Origin: Mycolicibacterium iranicum
GTDB taxonomy: Bacteria; Actinomycetota; Actinomycetes; Mycobacteriales; Mycobacteriaceae
NCBI RefSeq assembly: GCF_001650495.1
Contig: NZ_LWCS01000001.1
Span: 310,001 to 374,000, forward strand
Reading direction: 5' to 3'
DNA length: 64,000 nt
The notes beneath the pieces were generated by a model that was not told where the DNA came from, did not search any database, and worked only from the letters and a program-made list of their open reading frames with translations. Position 1 is the stretch's first letter. Every line of letters starts with the position of its first letter. Position numbers and translations under genes: made by a program. Below, piece by piece: positions 44,268 to 55,790 of this stretch.

Positions 44268-44342
44268 GGCAGTATCTTATCGACAGCTGTCGCTTCTGCC
44301 ACTGTTGGCGGCATGTTGTCCAAATAGAGCATTACTGCCATG
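44265..44342. repeat. Inverted repeat and palindrome in the GlxA spacer
   Basis: CATGGCAGTA at 44265-44274 is repeated inverted as TACTGCCATG at 44333-44342, so each arm contains one of the two divergent start codons. Between them CGACAGCTGTCG at 44281-44292 is a perfect 12-bp palindrome. This is a plausible operator region for the AraC-type regulator. Confidence 0.55.
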
Positions 44343-44591
44343 AGCACCGCACTGGCCTTTCTGATCCTGATCGCACCGTTCGCCCTCGCCGCGCTGTTGG
44401 CGTGGGCAGCCAACCGCTCCGGCTCGCTGCGCCTGCACGTCGACCAGTTCCCGTGGGCCGCGCCGATGGCGGGCCGACTGTTCGAAGACCGCGATTCCCA
44501 CCGGGTCCAGCACGACGTCGACGCCATCCGCACCCGGTTCGAGGAGCACCCCACCTGGCCCGTCTCAAGCGCGTCGGGCGAACGTCGATAA
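44340..44591 (+). CDS. Small single-pass membrane protein, unknown
   Basis: An 83-residue protein with one N-terminal hydrophobic helix (ALAFLILIAPFALAALLAWA) and a charged cytoplasmic or external remainder (RLFEDRDSHRVQHDVDAIRT). I do not recognise a family. Codon use is normal for the window and the ATG sits in the inverted repeat of the GlxA spacer. The last 27 bases overlap the 3' end of the convergent alpha/beta-hydrolase gene. It may be regulated by the adjacent AraC-type protein. Confidence 0.65.
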   Translation: MSTALAFLILIAPFALAALLAWAANRSGSLRLHVDQFPWAAPMAGRLFEDRDSHRVQHDVDAIRTRFEEHPTWPVSSASGERR

Positions 44592-45341
44592 GAACGCCTC
44601 GACGGCCTCCCGGTATTTCACCGGGGCGTCGTCGTGGATGAGATGACCCGCGCCGGGCACGTGCACAAACGTCGCCCGCCGCGCCGTCTCCGCCATCGTC
44701 GCCATCTGCCCCGGCGGGGCGACCGACCCCTCGGCCTCCAGCAGCAGGGTCGGCGCCGACACCGCGCGCCACTGCTCCCAGTAGTCTCGCCGCCCCCACT
44801 CCGCCGCGATCTCGATCCACGTCTCGGGATGACCGTGCAGACGCCATCCCGTCTCCGTCCGGTCGAACGCCTCGAGGAAGTACTGCCCCGCCACCGGTCC
44901 GAACTCCGCGAAGACCTGTTCGGCGGTCCCGAACTCGACGGGCAGCGCGTGCACCCACGGCTCCCACGGGCCCGTCGTCCTGCCTCGGAAGTCAGGTCCC
45001 ATGTCCTCGACCACCACGGCCGCGACCAGCTCGGGCCGCTCGGCCGCCAGACACCAGGAATGCAGCGCACCCATCGAATGGCCGATCATCACCGCCGGCT
45101 CACCCGAACTCGTGACCGCGTCCTGCACGGCAGCGCCGAGGTCGGCGACGAACCGCTCCGTCGAAATCGGATAGGTGTCGGGCACGTCGCGGCCCCGGTG
45201 CCACGGAGCGTCATAGGTGTAGACGCGGCCGTGCTGCGTCAGCCACGGCAGCTGACGGGGCCATGTGCTCCCCCGGCCCATCAACCCGTGGACGAGCACC
45301 ACCGGGCGGCCCTCGCCGCCCCGGCACGTCAGCAGATCCAT
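44565..45341 (-). CDS. Alpha/beta hydrolase, Rv3591c-like
   Basis: A 258-residue alpha/beta hydrolase. The nucleophile elbow is IGHSMGALHSW, the oxyanion region VLVHGLMGRGS and the catalytic His lies in VPGAGHLIHDDAP. Substrate unknown. ATG 45341 begins MDLLTCRGGEGRPVVLVHG; the upstream frame is the antisense of mhuD. In M. tuberculosis Rv3591c is likewise divergent from mhuD (Rv3592), so the neighbourhood is conserved. Confidence 0.87.
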   Translation of the reverse strand: MDLLTCRGGEGRPVVLVHGLMGRGSTWPRQLPWLTQHGRVYTYDAPWHRGRDVPDTYPISTERFVADLGAAVQDAVTSSGEPAVMIGHSMGALHSWCLAAERPELVAAVVVEDMGPDFRGRTTGPWEPWVHALPVEFGTAEQVFAEFGPVAGQYFLEAFDRTETGWRLHGHPETWIEIAAEWGRRDYWEQWRAVSAPTLLLEAEGSVAPPGQMATMAETARRATFVHVPGAGHLIHDDAPVKYREAVEAFLSTFARRA

Positions 45342-45380
45342 TGGGTCATCATGCCGACCCCTCGCGGTAGCCTGAAGCCC

Positions 45381-45710
45381 ATGTCCGCCAAGAACCCTGT
45401 GGTGAAGATCAACGCCATCGAGGTACCGCCCGACGCCGGTCCGGAGCTGGAGAAGCGGTTCGCACACCGCGCGCACGCCGTCGACAACCAGCCGGGATTC
45501 CTCGGGTTCCAGCTTCTGCGTCCCATCAAAGGCGAGACCCGCTACTTCGTCGTCACCCAATGGGAGTCCGAGGAGGCCTTCCAGGCATGGGCATCCGGGC
45601 CGGCCATCGAGGCCCACGCCGGTGAGCGCAAGAACCCCGTGTCAACAGGCGCGTCGCTGCTCGAGTTCGAGGTCGTTCTTGACGTCGCAGGGACCGAAGA
45701 AGGGGCGTGA
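45381..45710 (+). CDS. mhuD: MhuD haem-degrading monooxygenase
   Basis: IsdG-family enzyme of 109 residues that degrades haem to mycobilin and releases iron. The residues needed are present: haem-ligand His79 (His75 in M. tuberculosis), Asn11 (Asn7) and Trp70 (Trp66), with four extra residues at the N-terminus. ATG 45381 follows a weak GGTAGCCTGAAG. Divergent from the alpha/beta hydrolase. The lpqF frame starts inside this gene. Confidence 0.94.
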   Translation: MSAKNPVVKINAIEVPPDAGPELEKRFAHRAHAVDNQPGFLGFQLLRPIKGETRYFVVTQWESEEAFQAWASGPAIEAHAGERKNPVSTGASLLEFEVVLDVAGTEEGA

Positions 45711-47046
45711 CGCGGGCCGGGCCCGGCGCCGAGCGATCACCTGTGCGGTCGCGCTCGTCTCTGTCGCGGCCCTGGCCTGCGGTTGTGCCGGCACCCGGCC
45801 GGCACCGGCCGACGCTGCATACGGCGTGCCCATTCAAATCAACACCCCCCAGGGTCTGCGGGCCAAGCAGACGATGGACATGCTCAACAGCGACTGGCCG
45901 ATCGGTGAGGCCAACGTCCGCACCATGGCCGTCCCCGATGTCGTCGAACATGTCGGGGTGACGCTCGACCGGATCTGGTGGGACCGCCCCTTTACCGTCA
46001 CCGACGTCGAGGTGGGCGCCGGATACGTCACGATGGACGTGCTCAACTCCTACCGCGTCGCGCAGACCATCCGCCTGCGCACCGATCAAGCAGGCATGAT
46101 CGACCGCTTCACCGTCGATCTCGTCAAACCCGAGATCGACGAGTGGAGCGATATCGACGAGCAGCTGACCTCGTCGGGTGCGCGGTACTCCTATCAGGTG
46201 GCCAAGGTCAACGACGGCAAGTGCGAGAAAATCGCCGGATCCAACACCGACGAGTCGCTGCCGCTGGCGTCGATCTTCAAGCTCTACGTGCTGCTCGCGG
46301 TCGCCGATGCCGTCAAGGCCGGCACGCTGGAGTGGTCCGACACGCTGACGATCACCGAAGAAGCCAAGGCCGTCGGCTCGTCGGGGTTCGACAAGCTGGA
46401 GCCGGGGGCGACCGTGACGGTGCGCGACGCCGCGCAGCAGATGATCTCGGCCAGCGACAACATGGCGACCGACCTGCTGATCAACCGACTCGGACCCGGG
46501 GCCATCGAGCGCGCGCTGGTCGCGGCCGGCCACCACGATCCCGCGAGCATGACGCCGTTCCCGACGATGCACGAGCTGTTCTCGGTCGGCTGGGGCACGC
46601 CCGACCTCCGCGAGCAGTGGAAGCAGGCGTCACCCGCGGGGCGTGCGCAGCTGCTTCAGCAGACGAATTCTCGTCCCTACGAACCGGATCCGAAGCGCAC
46701 ACACATGCCCGCGTCGGAATACGGCGCCGAGTGGTACGGCAGCGCGGCCGACATCTGCCGGCTGCACGCCGCGCTGCAGCAGGGCGCCGTGGGCGAGGCC
46801 GCACCTGTGAGGGACATCCTGTCGTTCCTGCCCGGCATCGACCTCGACCGCGCCGAGTGGCCCTACATCGGGGCGAAGGCGGGCAACCTGCCCGGCGATA
46901 TGACGTTCAGCTGGTACGCCGTCGACAACACGGGCCAGCCGTGGGTGGTGAGCCTGCAGTCGAACTGGCCGGAGTTCCGCAGCCAGACCGCCGCGGCATG
47001 GCTCATGTCGATCGCGCGGCAGACGTTCGACCTGATCCCCAACTAG
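45679..47046 (+). CDS. lpqF: LpqF-like lipoprotein with beta-lactamase fold
   Basis: Lipoprotein with a C-terminal class-A-beta-lactamase-like domain. The signal region RRRAITCAVALVSVAALACG precedes a cysteine (ACGC lipobox). An N-terminal domain of about 120 residues follows, then the lactamase fold with SxxK as LASIFKLYVLL, SDN in ISASDNMATDLLINR and a KxG-like GAKAGN. Corresponds to Rv3593. The start is uncertain: TTG 45679 gives the size expected for LpqF (455 residues); GTG 45622 is an upstream option. Either start overlaps mhuD. Physiological substrate unknown. Confidence 0.85.
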   Translation: MTSQGPKKGRDAGRARRRAITCAVALVSVAALACGCAGTRPAPADAAYGVPIQINTPQGLRAKQTMDMLNSDWPIGEANVRTMAVPDVVEHVGVTLDRIWWDRPFTVTDVEVGAGYVTMDVLNSYRVAQTIRLRTDQAGMIDRFTVDLVKPEIDEWSDIDEQLTSSGARYSYQVAKVNDGKCEKIAGSNTDESLPLASIFKLYVLLAVADAVKAGTLEWSDTLTITEEAKAVGSSGFDKLEPGATVTVRDAAQQMISASDNMATDLLINRLGPGAIERALVAAGHHDPASMTPFPTMHELFSVGWGTPDLREQWKQASPAGRAQLLQQTNSRPYEPDPKRTHMPASEYGAEWYGSAADICRLHAALQQGAVGEAAPVRDILSFLPGIDLDRAEWPYIGAKAGNLPGDMTFSWYAVDNTGQPWVVSLQSNWPEFRSQTAAAWLMSIARQTFDLIPN

Positions 47047-47606
47047 GTGGTCGGAGCGCCCCGCAACGTCCATGCGTGGCCGCGGAAGTGCATCGCCGTG
47101 CGACTCACGGGGGCTATGTCGATGCGCCAGAACGATTTCGGCGGTGCGTCCAACGCGACCAGAACGGCCGCGCGCACGACCGCCGGGTGCGTGACGGCCA
47201 CGATGCGGGAGTGCTCTGCGCGTCCTGCGGTCAGCGAGTCCATCCACCGGGCGACGCGCGCGACCAGTTCCACGACGGACTCGCCGCCGTGAGGCGCCCG
47301 GGTCGGATCGGTCAGCCAGATCGTCATGTCGGTGGGCGGCACCCGGGCGAGAAAATCCCCGCGCCAGCGGCCGCAGTCGAGATCGGCAAGCCCGGCCTCG
47401 ATGGTCGGAGTCAGGCCGAGCAGTTCCGCCGTCTGCTGGGTGCGCGACTCCGGGCCGCAGACCGCATGCTCGCCGGCCTCGACGTCCACCGCCTGGATCT
47501 GCCTGCGGCCCAGTTCATTGACCGGTTCGTCGGTGGGAAATCGTCCGGCTGCCATCGCATCGGTCATGGCATGCGACACGAAGGTCAGCCGGACGACTTC
47601 AGTCAT
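47043..47606 (-). CDS. Histidine phosphatase-superfamily protein
   Basis: A 187-residue member of the phosphoglycerate-mutase/histidine phosphatase fold. The usual N-terminal RHG is altered to SHA (FVSHAMTDAM, His12 kept, Arg lost). The second arm is PESRTQQTAELLG and the C-terminal histidine is VAVTHPAVVR. It sits 16 bp downstream of cbtA, so it may belong to the cobalamin/cobalt operon, like CobC/CobZ-type phosphatases; that is only inferred from position. It overlaps the lpqF end by 4 bp, tail to tail. Confidence 0.78.
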   Translation of the reverse strand: MTEVVRLTFVSHAMTDAMAAGRFPTDEPVNELGRRQIQAVDVEAGEHAVCGPESRTQQTAELLGLTPTIEAGLADLDCGRWRGDFLARVPPTDMTIWLTDPTRAPHGGESVVELVARVARWMDSLTAGRAEHSRIVAVTHPAVVRAAVLVALDAPPKSFWRIDIAPVSRTAMHFRGHAWTLRGAPTT

Positions 47607-47622
47607 TCAGAACCCGCCGGAA

Positions 47623-48423
47623 TCACGCGGTGACGGACTGCTTCTTCTCACCCAGCAGACGTGACACCAGGGCAGCGAAAACCAACCCTATGGTCGTGTA
47701 GATGACGACCTGCGTCCCCAACGAGTAGAGGCGGAAGTCGTAGAGCAGGTCCGCCGGAAAGCCCTCGTAGACGATGACGCCCGCGTCGTCGACCAGCGGA
47801 CCGGGGGTCTCGTCGATCGTCGGCAAAACCAGCATCACGACGGCGATTGCGACGGCGTACGTCGCACCCGCGGCCAGCGTCGCATTCCACGCGCCCAACT
47901 TCGGCGCCCACCGCCTGCCCAACACGACCGCCCCGACCAGGATCGCCACCGACAGCACCACCATCGCGAGGTACGACAGCGTCCGCTGACGGATCGTCTC
48001 GTCCAGGCTCAGCGCCGGCGGGCTCGCCGGATACTTCAGGGCGGGCACGATGTAGAGGCTCAGCAGCATGCCGCCCGCGACATAGAGCGACAGCAGTCGC
48101 GCCGAGATGTTGCCGACCCTGCCGTAGGTGACCGCGAACGCCACGGCGAACAGCGCACCGATGGCGAGGCTGAACAGCAGCACACCCAGGCCCATACCGA
48201 TGTTCATCTGTACGGCACGAGTGAACCCTCCGCCGTCCTCACCGTGGCTGTGGCCCGCCACGCCGGCCGCGGTTTCCATCGCTTCGTGTGCCGCAGCGAT
48301 GCCGTCCTCATACCCGATGGCCAATTCGATCTGCGGTTCGACGAAGATCCGCGCGAAGATGAAGGCGAGTACGCCTGCAATGGCGCCGGCCAGCAGGCCG
48401 CGCCCGATGATCTGCTTCTCCAT
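47623..48423 (-). CDS. cbtA: CbtA predicted cobalt transporter subunit
   Basis: Membrane protein of 266 residues with five or more helices in the CbtA arrangement. The N-terminal motif is GRGLLAGAIAGVLAFIFARI followed by an acidic loop with HSHGEDG, a potential metal-binding segment. CbtA/CbtB were assigned to cobalt transport by their constant association with cobalamin riboswitches. It follows cbtB with a 27-bp gap; the riboswitch upstream of cbtB should regulate both. Confidence 0.9.
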   Translation of the reverse strand: MEKQIIGRGLLAGAIAGVLAFIFARIFVEPQIELAIGYEDGIAAAHEAMETAAGVAGHSHGEDGGGFTRAVQMNIGMGLGVLLFSLAIGALFAVAFAVTYGRVGNISARLLSLYVAGGMLLSLYIVPALKYPASPPALSLDETIRQRTLSYLAMVVLSVAILVGAVVLGRRWAPKLGAWNATLAAGATYAVAIAVVMLVLPTIDETPGPLVDDAGVIVYEGFPADLLYDFRLYSLGTQVVIYTTIGLVFAALVSRLLGEKKQSVTA

Positions 48424-48450
48424 GTTCTGTTATCCCTGTCTGCCGGTAAT

Positions 48451-48666
48451 TCAGTGGCAGGGGAAGCCGAGAAGGTGGCGAGCGTCGTGCACGAACTCGT
48501 GGATGTAGGTATTGCTGCCGAAGACCGACGTCGCACCCTGATCCATGCCGATGAAGTAGAGCACCGCGAGCGCGAAGAACGCGGTCAACGAAAGCCACAG
48601 GGCGGCCTTGGTTCCCGAGAAGTCGATCGCCCCGGCGTGTGTCTTGCTCGCTTCAGGAGAAGTCAT
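48451..48666 (-). CDS. cbtB: CbtB predicted cobalt transporter subunit
   Basis: A 71-residue protein with one membrane helix (ALWLSLTAFFALAVLYFIG) and a C-terminal histidine-rich end HEFVHDARHLLGFPCH, the hallmark of CbtB. ATG 48666 follows GGAAAGGAACC, a good ribosome-binding site that could be masked by a hairpin of the riboswitch expression platform. Confidence 0.9.
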   Translation of the reverse strand: MTSPEASKTHAGAIDFSGTKAALWLSLTAFFALAVLYFIGMDQGATSVFGSNTYIHEFVHDARHLLGFPCH

Positions 48667-48672
48667 GTGTGG

Positions 48673-48790
48673 TTCCTTTCCGGGATTTCGCGTCCCGACC
48701 AGAGTTGCGACGGACACCGGGTCTGACTCTGACAGTGGCGCGACCGTTCTGGAATTCCACCAGATTCCAACATCCGTCGATTACACGAGC
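48673..48790 (-). ncRNA. Cobalamin riboswitch upstream of cbtBA
   Basis: On the minus strand the conserved B12-riboswitch core is visible: GGAATCTGGTGGAATTCC, then GAACGGTCGCGCCACTGT, then GAGTCAGACCC (48719-48768). A closing stem P1 is formed by CGACGGA (48773-48779) with TCCGTCG (48708-48714). Downstream, CGGGAC...TCCCG can form a hairpin next to the GGAAAGG ribosome-binding site, which would make this a translational switch. Ends are approximate. Context (cobalt transport genes) fits. Confidence 0.82.
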
Positions 48791-48865
48791 ATCGTAAGCC
48801 AAACAAGGCGGCCACCCTCCCTTGGTTCGACTTTTGGGAGAGGACCGCCCTGCTTGCTTGTTCGG

Positions 48866-51415
<2,550 letters not shown>

Positions 51416-51649
51416 CCGTGGTTACCTGCTCTCCATCGCTTGTGGAGGTGCCTGCACTGCTGCCGTTGCGATCCAGCAATGATCCAGTGGTATGCACCTA
51501 CGCCGTCCACTCTAATGGGCGACGGCATCGGGCGCCCCGCCTGCCGCTCCTGATCGGGTGACAACACGAGCGACAGATGGAAGCCACCCCACGCTGCTAG
51601 GAGTAACGAGGGGTGGACGCAAATACGTTCCCGGACCACGCGTGAATAG

Positions 51650-51666
51650 GTTCGCCCCTAGCGAAC
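51650..51666. promoter_or_regulatory. ClgR-like operator upstream of clpC1
   Basis: GTTCGCCCCTAGCGAAC, six-base arms with a five-base centre, close to the ClgR pattern CGC-n5-GCG. ClgR is the known activator of clpC1 in mycobacteria and corynebacteria. It is 235 bp upstream of the clpC1 ATG, and 49 bp from the 3' end of lsr2. The rest of 51416-51714 shows no gene. Confidence 0.6.
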
Positions 51667-51714
51667 GCGAATAGGGATTTCGGAAACGCCGGTTGCAGCC
51701 GCTTTTTCTGAGAG

Positions 51715-52056
51715 TTAGGTCGCCTCGTGGAATGCGTCAATTACGTCGGCGGGAATTCGACCACGAGTTGACACGTTGTGACCGTTTCTGCGAGCCCATT
51801 CCCGGATCGCCGAGCTCTGCTCACGGTCGATCGCCGCGCGACCCCGGCCCGTACCGACGGAACGGCCGCGCCTGCGGCCCCCGACACGGCGACCGGCTTC
51901 CACCCATTGCTTCAAATCATTTCGAAGCTTTGCGGCATTCTTGGCAGAGAGGTCGATCTCATAGCTGACACCATCGAGACCGAATTCCACAGTCTCGTCA
52001 GCGGCACCTTCACCGTCGAAATCGTCGACCAAGGTGACGGTAACTTTTTTGGCCAT
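51715..52056 (-). CDS. lsr2: Lsr2 nucleoid-associated xenogeneic silencer
   Basis: H-NS-like protein of 113 residues that binds AT-rich minor grooves and silences foreign genes. The N-terminal dimerisation domain [16 protein letters not shown] and the C-terminal DNA-binding motif ([20 protein letters not shown], with the RGR hook) are intact. ATG 52056; an upstream extension in frame is not used. It is separated from lysS by 106 bp. Equivalent to Rv3597c. Confidence 0.97.
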   Translation of the reverse strand: MAKKVTVTLVDDFDGEGAADETVEFGLDGVSYEIDLSAKNAAKLRNDLKQWVEAGRRVGGRRRGRSVGTGRGRAAIDREQSSAIREWARRNGHNVSTRGRIPADVIDAFHEAT

Positions 52057-52162
52057 TACCCCACTGCCCTTCCCAGATACCAGATGCGCGGAATGCCCCG
52101 CATCTCCGGCACCAATGTGCCATAAATGGCCGAACCATTCAACAAGGCTCGATTCGGAGGGT

Positions 52163-53680
52163 TCAGTTGCCGTGTCGGCGAACAATCGGGAACAAAACCG
52201 TCTCCCGAATCGACAACCCCGTCAACGCCATCAACAACCGGTCGATTCCCATTCCCGTGCCGGTGGTCGGCGGCATCCCGTATTCCAGTGCGGCGAGAAA
52301 ATCCTCGTCAAGCGCCATTGCCTCGTCGTCACCCGCGGCTGCGGCGCGCGCCTGGCCCTCGAACCTTTCCCGCTGAATGATGGGATCGATCAACTCAGAG
52401 TAACCGGTCGCCAACTCGAAGTTGCGAACATAAAGATCCCATTTTTCCGTTACACCCTCGATGCTTCGGTGCGGACGGGTCAGCGGCGTGGTCTCCACCG
52501 GGAAGTCACGTACGAACGTCGGAGCGTACAACTTGTCACCGACCGTGAATTCCCATAGTTCTTCGATCAATTTTCCGTGGCCATAACCGCGATCACGCGC
52601 AATCTCGACCCCGAGCTCGTCGGCGATACGCCAAAGTCGTTCAACGGAGGTCTGCGGGGTGATCTCTTCGCCGAGGGCCTCGGACAATGACGGATACATG
52701 GAAATGGTCTGCCATTCACCGTCGAGGTCGTACACGCTCCCGTCGGGCAACGGCAGTTGACGGGTTCCGATGGCCTCGTCGGCAACCTCTTGAATAAGTT
52801 CACGCGTGACGACCGCGGAATCGTCGTAGGTGCCGTAGGCCTGATAAGTCTCCAGCATCGCGAATTCCGGTGAATGGGTCGAATCGGCGCCCTCGTTTCT
52901 GAAGTTCCGATTCAGCTCGAATACCTTGTCGAAGCCCCCGACCACACAACGCTTCAGGAACAGCTCGGGAGCGATGCGCAGGTAGAGGTCGGCATCGAGG
53001 GCGTTGGAGTGCGTCACAAACGGTCGTGCGGCGGCCCCGCCTGCCAGCGTCTGCAACATCGGCGTCTCCACTTCGAGGAAACCGCGCCGTTCCAGAGCCG
53101 AACGCACCGCCCGCACCACAGCCACGCGCTGGCGGGCGATGGCACGGGCTTCCGGCCGCACGATGAGGTCCACATACCGCTGGCGGACGCGCGATTCCTC
53201 GCTCATCTCCTTGTGAGCGACCGGGAGCGGACGCAGCGCCTTGGACGCGATCTGCCACGAGTCGGCCAGTACCGAGAGTTCACCGCGGCGCGAACTGATC
53301 ACCTCGCCGTGCACGAAGACGATGTCACCCAGATCGACGTCGGCCTTCCACGAATCCAGTGACTCCTGCCCCACCTGGTCGAGGCTGATCATCACCTGAA
53401 GCTGAGCGCCTTCGCCGTCCTGCAACGTCGCAAAGCACAGCTTCCCCGAGTTGCGCGCGAAGATCACCCGGCCCGCGACACCGACGCGCTGACCGGTCTT
53501 GGTGTCCGCAGCCAGGTCGGGGTACGCGGCGCGCAACTCCGCGAGGCTGTGAGTGCGGTCGACCTTGACCGGGTAGGGGTCACGTCCCTCGGCAAGCAGC
53601 TTCTCGCGTTTGGCCTGACGGATCCGGAACTGCTCGGGGATATCGCCGAGAGAATCGTCAGGAGAATCTGGGGGTGTCAC
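52163..53680 (-). CDS. lysS: Lysyl-tRNA synthetase (class II)
   Basis: Charges tRNA-Lys; 505 residues, the same as Rv3598c. An OB-fold anticodon domain (about 60-175) precedes the class II catalytic core with motif 2 [10 protein letters not shown] and motif 3 [16 protein letters not shown] 53680 ([17 protein letters not shown]) is chosen on length; the longer frame is antisense of the following plus-strand gene. The divergent PLP-protein gene begins 23 bp away, so the promoters overlap. Confidence 0.95.
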   Translation of the reverse strand: MTPPDSPDDSLGDIPEQFRIRQAKREKLLAEGRDPYPVKVDRTHSLAELRAAYPDLAADTKTGQRVGVAGRVIFARNSGKLCFATLQDGEGAQLQVMISLDQVGQESLDSWKADVDLGDIVFVHGEVISSRRGELSVLADSWQIASKALRPLPVAHKEMSEESRVRQRYVDLIVRPEARAIARQRVAVVRAVRSALERRGFLEVETPMLQTLAGGAAARPFVTHSNALDADLYLRIAPELFLKRCVVGGFDKVFELNRNFRNEGADSTHSPEFAMLETYQAYGTYDDSAVVTRELIQEVADEAIGTRQLPLPDGSVYDLDGEWQTISMYPSLSEALGEEITPQTSVERLWRIADELGVEIARDRGYGHGKLIEELWEFTVGDKLYAPTFVRDFPVETTPLTRPHRSIEGVTEKWDLYVRNFELATGYSELIDPIIQRERFEGQARAAAAGDDEAMALDEDFLAALEYGMPPTTGTGMGIDRLLMALTGLSIRETVLFPIVRRHGN

Positions 53681-53703
53681 GACGAGCCAGCTTAAATGAA
53701 CAC

Positions 53704-54966
53704 ATGACCATGTCCGGCATCGCTGCTGGCGAGGGCGGCTTCGACGAACGCAAGGTCGCTGCCGCGGCGGAGGAGCCACTGGACTGGAGCCACAAAGGGA
53801 TTCCGCCGTCCTGGTGGGGACGCAGTGTGACCGGGATCGTCGAGCAGGCGCCGAACCTGTTCCACGCGGGCGCCGCCGGTCCCGTCTGCGTCCTGCGCGC
53901 GGAGGCGCTGGAACACAACCTGGACACCATGGCCGGGTGGTGTCGTGCGCGGGGCGTGGAACTGGCACCGCACGGCAAGACGCACATGTCGCCGCAGCTG
54001 GCCGCCCTCCAGCTGTCCGCCGGCGCGACGGCAATCACCGTCGCGACCGTGGGTCAGGCCGCGGTGTTCCGGGCGTTCGGGTTCCGCGACCTGGTACTGG
54101 CTAACGAGCTGGTCGACAACGCAGGGCTGCGCTGGTTGTCGGCCGAGCTGGACCGCGATCCGCGAATGGGGTTCGTGTGCTGGGTGGATTCGGTGCGCGG
54201 GGTGGAATTGATGACGGCGGCGCTGGCCGGAGCGCAACGCCCCGTCGATGTGTGCGTGGAGGTGGGGCTGCCCGGGGGGCGGACCGGGTGCCGCTCGGCG
54301 ACCGAGGCGGACGACGTCGCGCGCGCGGCGGTCGCCTCGCCGCGGCTGCGGCTGGTCGGAGTGGCCGGATATGAAGCGGCTCTTGGCCAGTCACTCGACG
54401 ACGACCTCATCGGTGCGGTGGCCACCCACCTCGCCGACGTGCGGGCCACCGTCGACCGGCTCTCGGCCGTGTTCGAGACCGACACCGTCTTCGTCAGTGC
54501 CGGTGGCAGCACCTATTTCGACGACGTGACCGAAGCGCTGACCGAATGGCCCGACGGCCTGTCCGTGCGCACTGTGCTGCGCAGCGGCTGCTACCTCACC
54601 CACGACCACGGCCTCTATGCGCAGACGTCTCCGCTGACCCGGAGAGGCGGCGATGCACTTCGGCCGGCACTGGAGATGCACGCGCAGGTGGTGTCGCGAC
54701 CCGAACCCGATCTGGCGATCGTCACGATGGGCCGCCGCGACGTGTCCTTCGACCAGGGCCTGCCCATCCCGCTGGGCTTGGGGCGCAGCGTCGTCACCAA
54801 GCTCAACGACCAGCACGCCTACGTGCACCTCAACGCTGCGGTCGATGTCGGCGACTGGGTGCGGTTCGGAATCTCGCACCCCTGCACCACTTTCGACAAA
54901 TGGCGGGCGATTCCCGTGCTGGACCGAGACGACCGCGTGGTCGACGTGGTCCGGACGTACTTTTAG
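53704..54966 (+). CDS. Fold-type III PLP enzyme (D-serine dehydratase/D-threonine aldolase-like)
   Basis: A 420-residue alanine-racemase-fold enzyme. The PLP lysine is Lys92 in [10 protein letters not shown]; the C-terminal beta domain carries histidine and cysteine metal-ligand candidates in [10 protein letters not shown] and [11 protein letters not shown], as in zinc-dependent D-serine dehydratases and D-threonine aldolases. Deamination or aldol cleavage of a D-amino acid is predicted, substrate unknown. ATG 53704 (a second ATG is two codons later). It ends 4 bp before convergent coaX. Confidence 0.82.
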   Translation: MTMSGIAAGEGGFDERKVAAAAEEPLDWSHKGIPPSWWGRSVTGIVEQAPNLFHAGAAGPVCVLRAEALEHNLDTMAGWCRARGVELAPHGKTHMSPQLAALQLSAGATAITVATVGQAAVFRAFGFRDLVLANELVDNAGLRWLSAELDRDPRMGFVCWVDSVRGVELMTAALAGAQRPVDVCVEVGLPGGRTGCRSATEADDVARAAVASPRLRLVGVAGYEAALGQSLDDDLIGAVATHLADVRATVDRLSAVFETDTVFVSAGGSTYFDDVTEALTEWPDGLSVRTVLRSGCYLTHDHGLYAQTSPLTRRGGDALRPALEMHAQVVSRPEPDLAIVTMGRRDVSFDQGLPIPLGLGRSVVTKLNDQHAYVHLNAAVDVGDWVRFGISHPCTTFDKWRAIPVLDRDDRVVDVVRTYF

Positions 54967-54970
54967 CGCA

Positions 54971-55786
54971 TCAGCGCGCCTGCTTGAGCTTGCCGTTCTT
55001 GTTGTCGCGGTTGCGCTCGAACACCAACCGCAGCCCGTCGAGGGTCAGATGCTGGTCGTGATGCTCGACGGTGCGCAGATCGGCGAGCACCATCGGCGCA
55101 CCGTGACCGGTCGCCACGACGTTCACATCGCTGCCACCGAAACCGTCCACGTCCTCCCGGATCCGGTTCACCAAACCGTCGACCAGACCGGCGAACCCGA
55201 ACACCGCGCCGGCCTGCATGCATTCGACGGTGTTCTTACCGACGACCGACCGGGGCCGGGTCAGCTCGACGCGACGAAGCGCGGCCGACCGCGCGGCCGC
55301 CGCATCGGAGGACACCTGAACGCCCGGAGCGATCGCACCGCCCAGGAACTCACCCTTGGCCGAGACGACGTCCACACAGATCGACGAACCGAAGTCGACC
55401 ACGATCGCTGCGGTACCGAATTTGTGATGCGCGGCAAGGCAATTCACGATCCGATCGGCCCCGACCTCCTTCGGATTGTCGACCAGCAGCGGGATTCCGG
55501 TGCGCACCCCGGGCTCGATGAGCACGTGCGGCACCGACGGCCAGTACTGCTCCAGCATCACCCGCACCTCGTGCAGCACCGACGGCACCGTCGACAGGCC
55601 CGCGGCCCCGGTCAGCCGCTCCGCGTCGTCGCCGATGAGCCCGTCGATGGTCAACGCGAGCTCATCGGCCGTCACCTCGGACTCGGTGCGAATCCTCCAG
55701 TGGTGCACGACTTTCGCGTGATCGCCGGATCCCGAGATCAACCCGACGACGGTGTGGGTGTTGCGGACGTCTATCGCGAGCAGCAC
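54971..55786 (-). CDS. coaX: Type III pantothenate kinase CoaX
   Basis: First step of CoA synthesis from pantothenate by ASKHA-fold kinase; 271 residues. Motifs are [14 protein letters not shown] (PHOSPHATE 1), [14 protein letters not shown], and [15 protein letters not shown] 55786 with GGAGG upstream aligns with M. tuberculosis CoaX (Rv3600c), which is reported to be non-functional there while CoaA is used. It follows panC with a 4-bp gap. panD (Rv3601c), between panC and coaX in M. tuberculosis, is not present. Confidence 0.93.
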   Translation of the reverse strand: MLLAIDVRNTHTVVGLISGSGDHAKVVHHWRIRTESEVTADELALTIDGLIGDDAERLTGAAGLSTVPSVLHEVRVMLEQYWPSVPHVLIEPGVRTGIPLLVDNPKEVGADRIVNCLAAHHKFGTAAIVVDFGSSICVDVVSAKGEFLGGAIAPGVQVSSDAAAARSAALRRVELTRPRSVVGKNTVECMQAGAVFGFAGLVDGLVNRIREDVDGFGGSDVNVVATGHGAPMVLADLRTVEHHDQHLTLDGLRLVFERNRDNKNGKLKQAR

Positions 55787-55790
55787 GACG

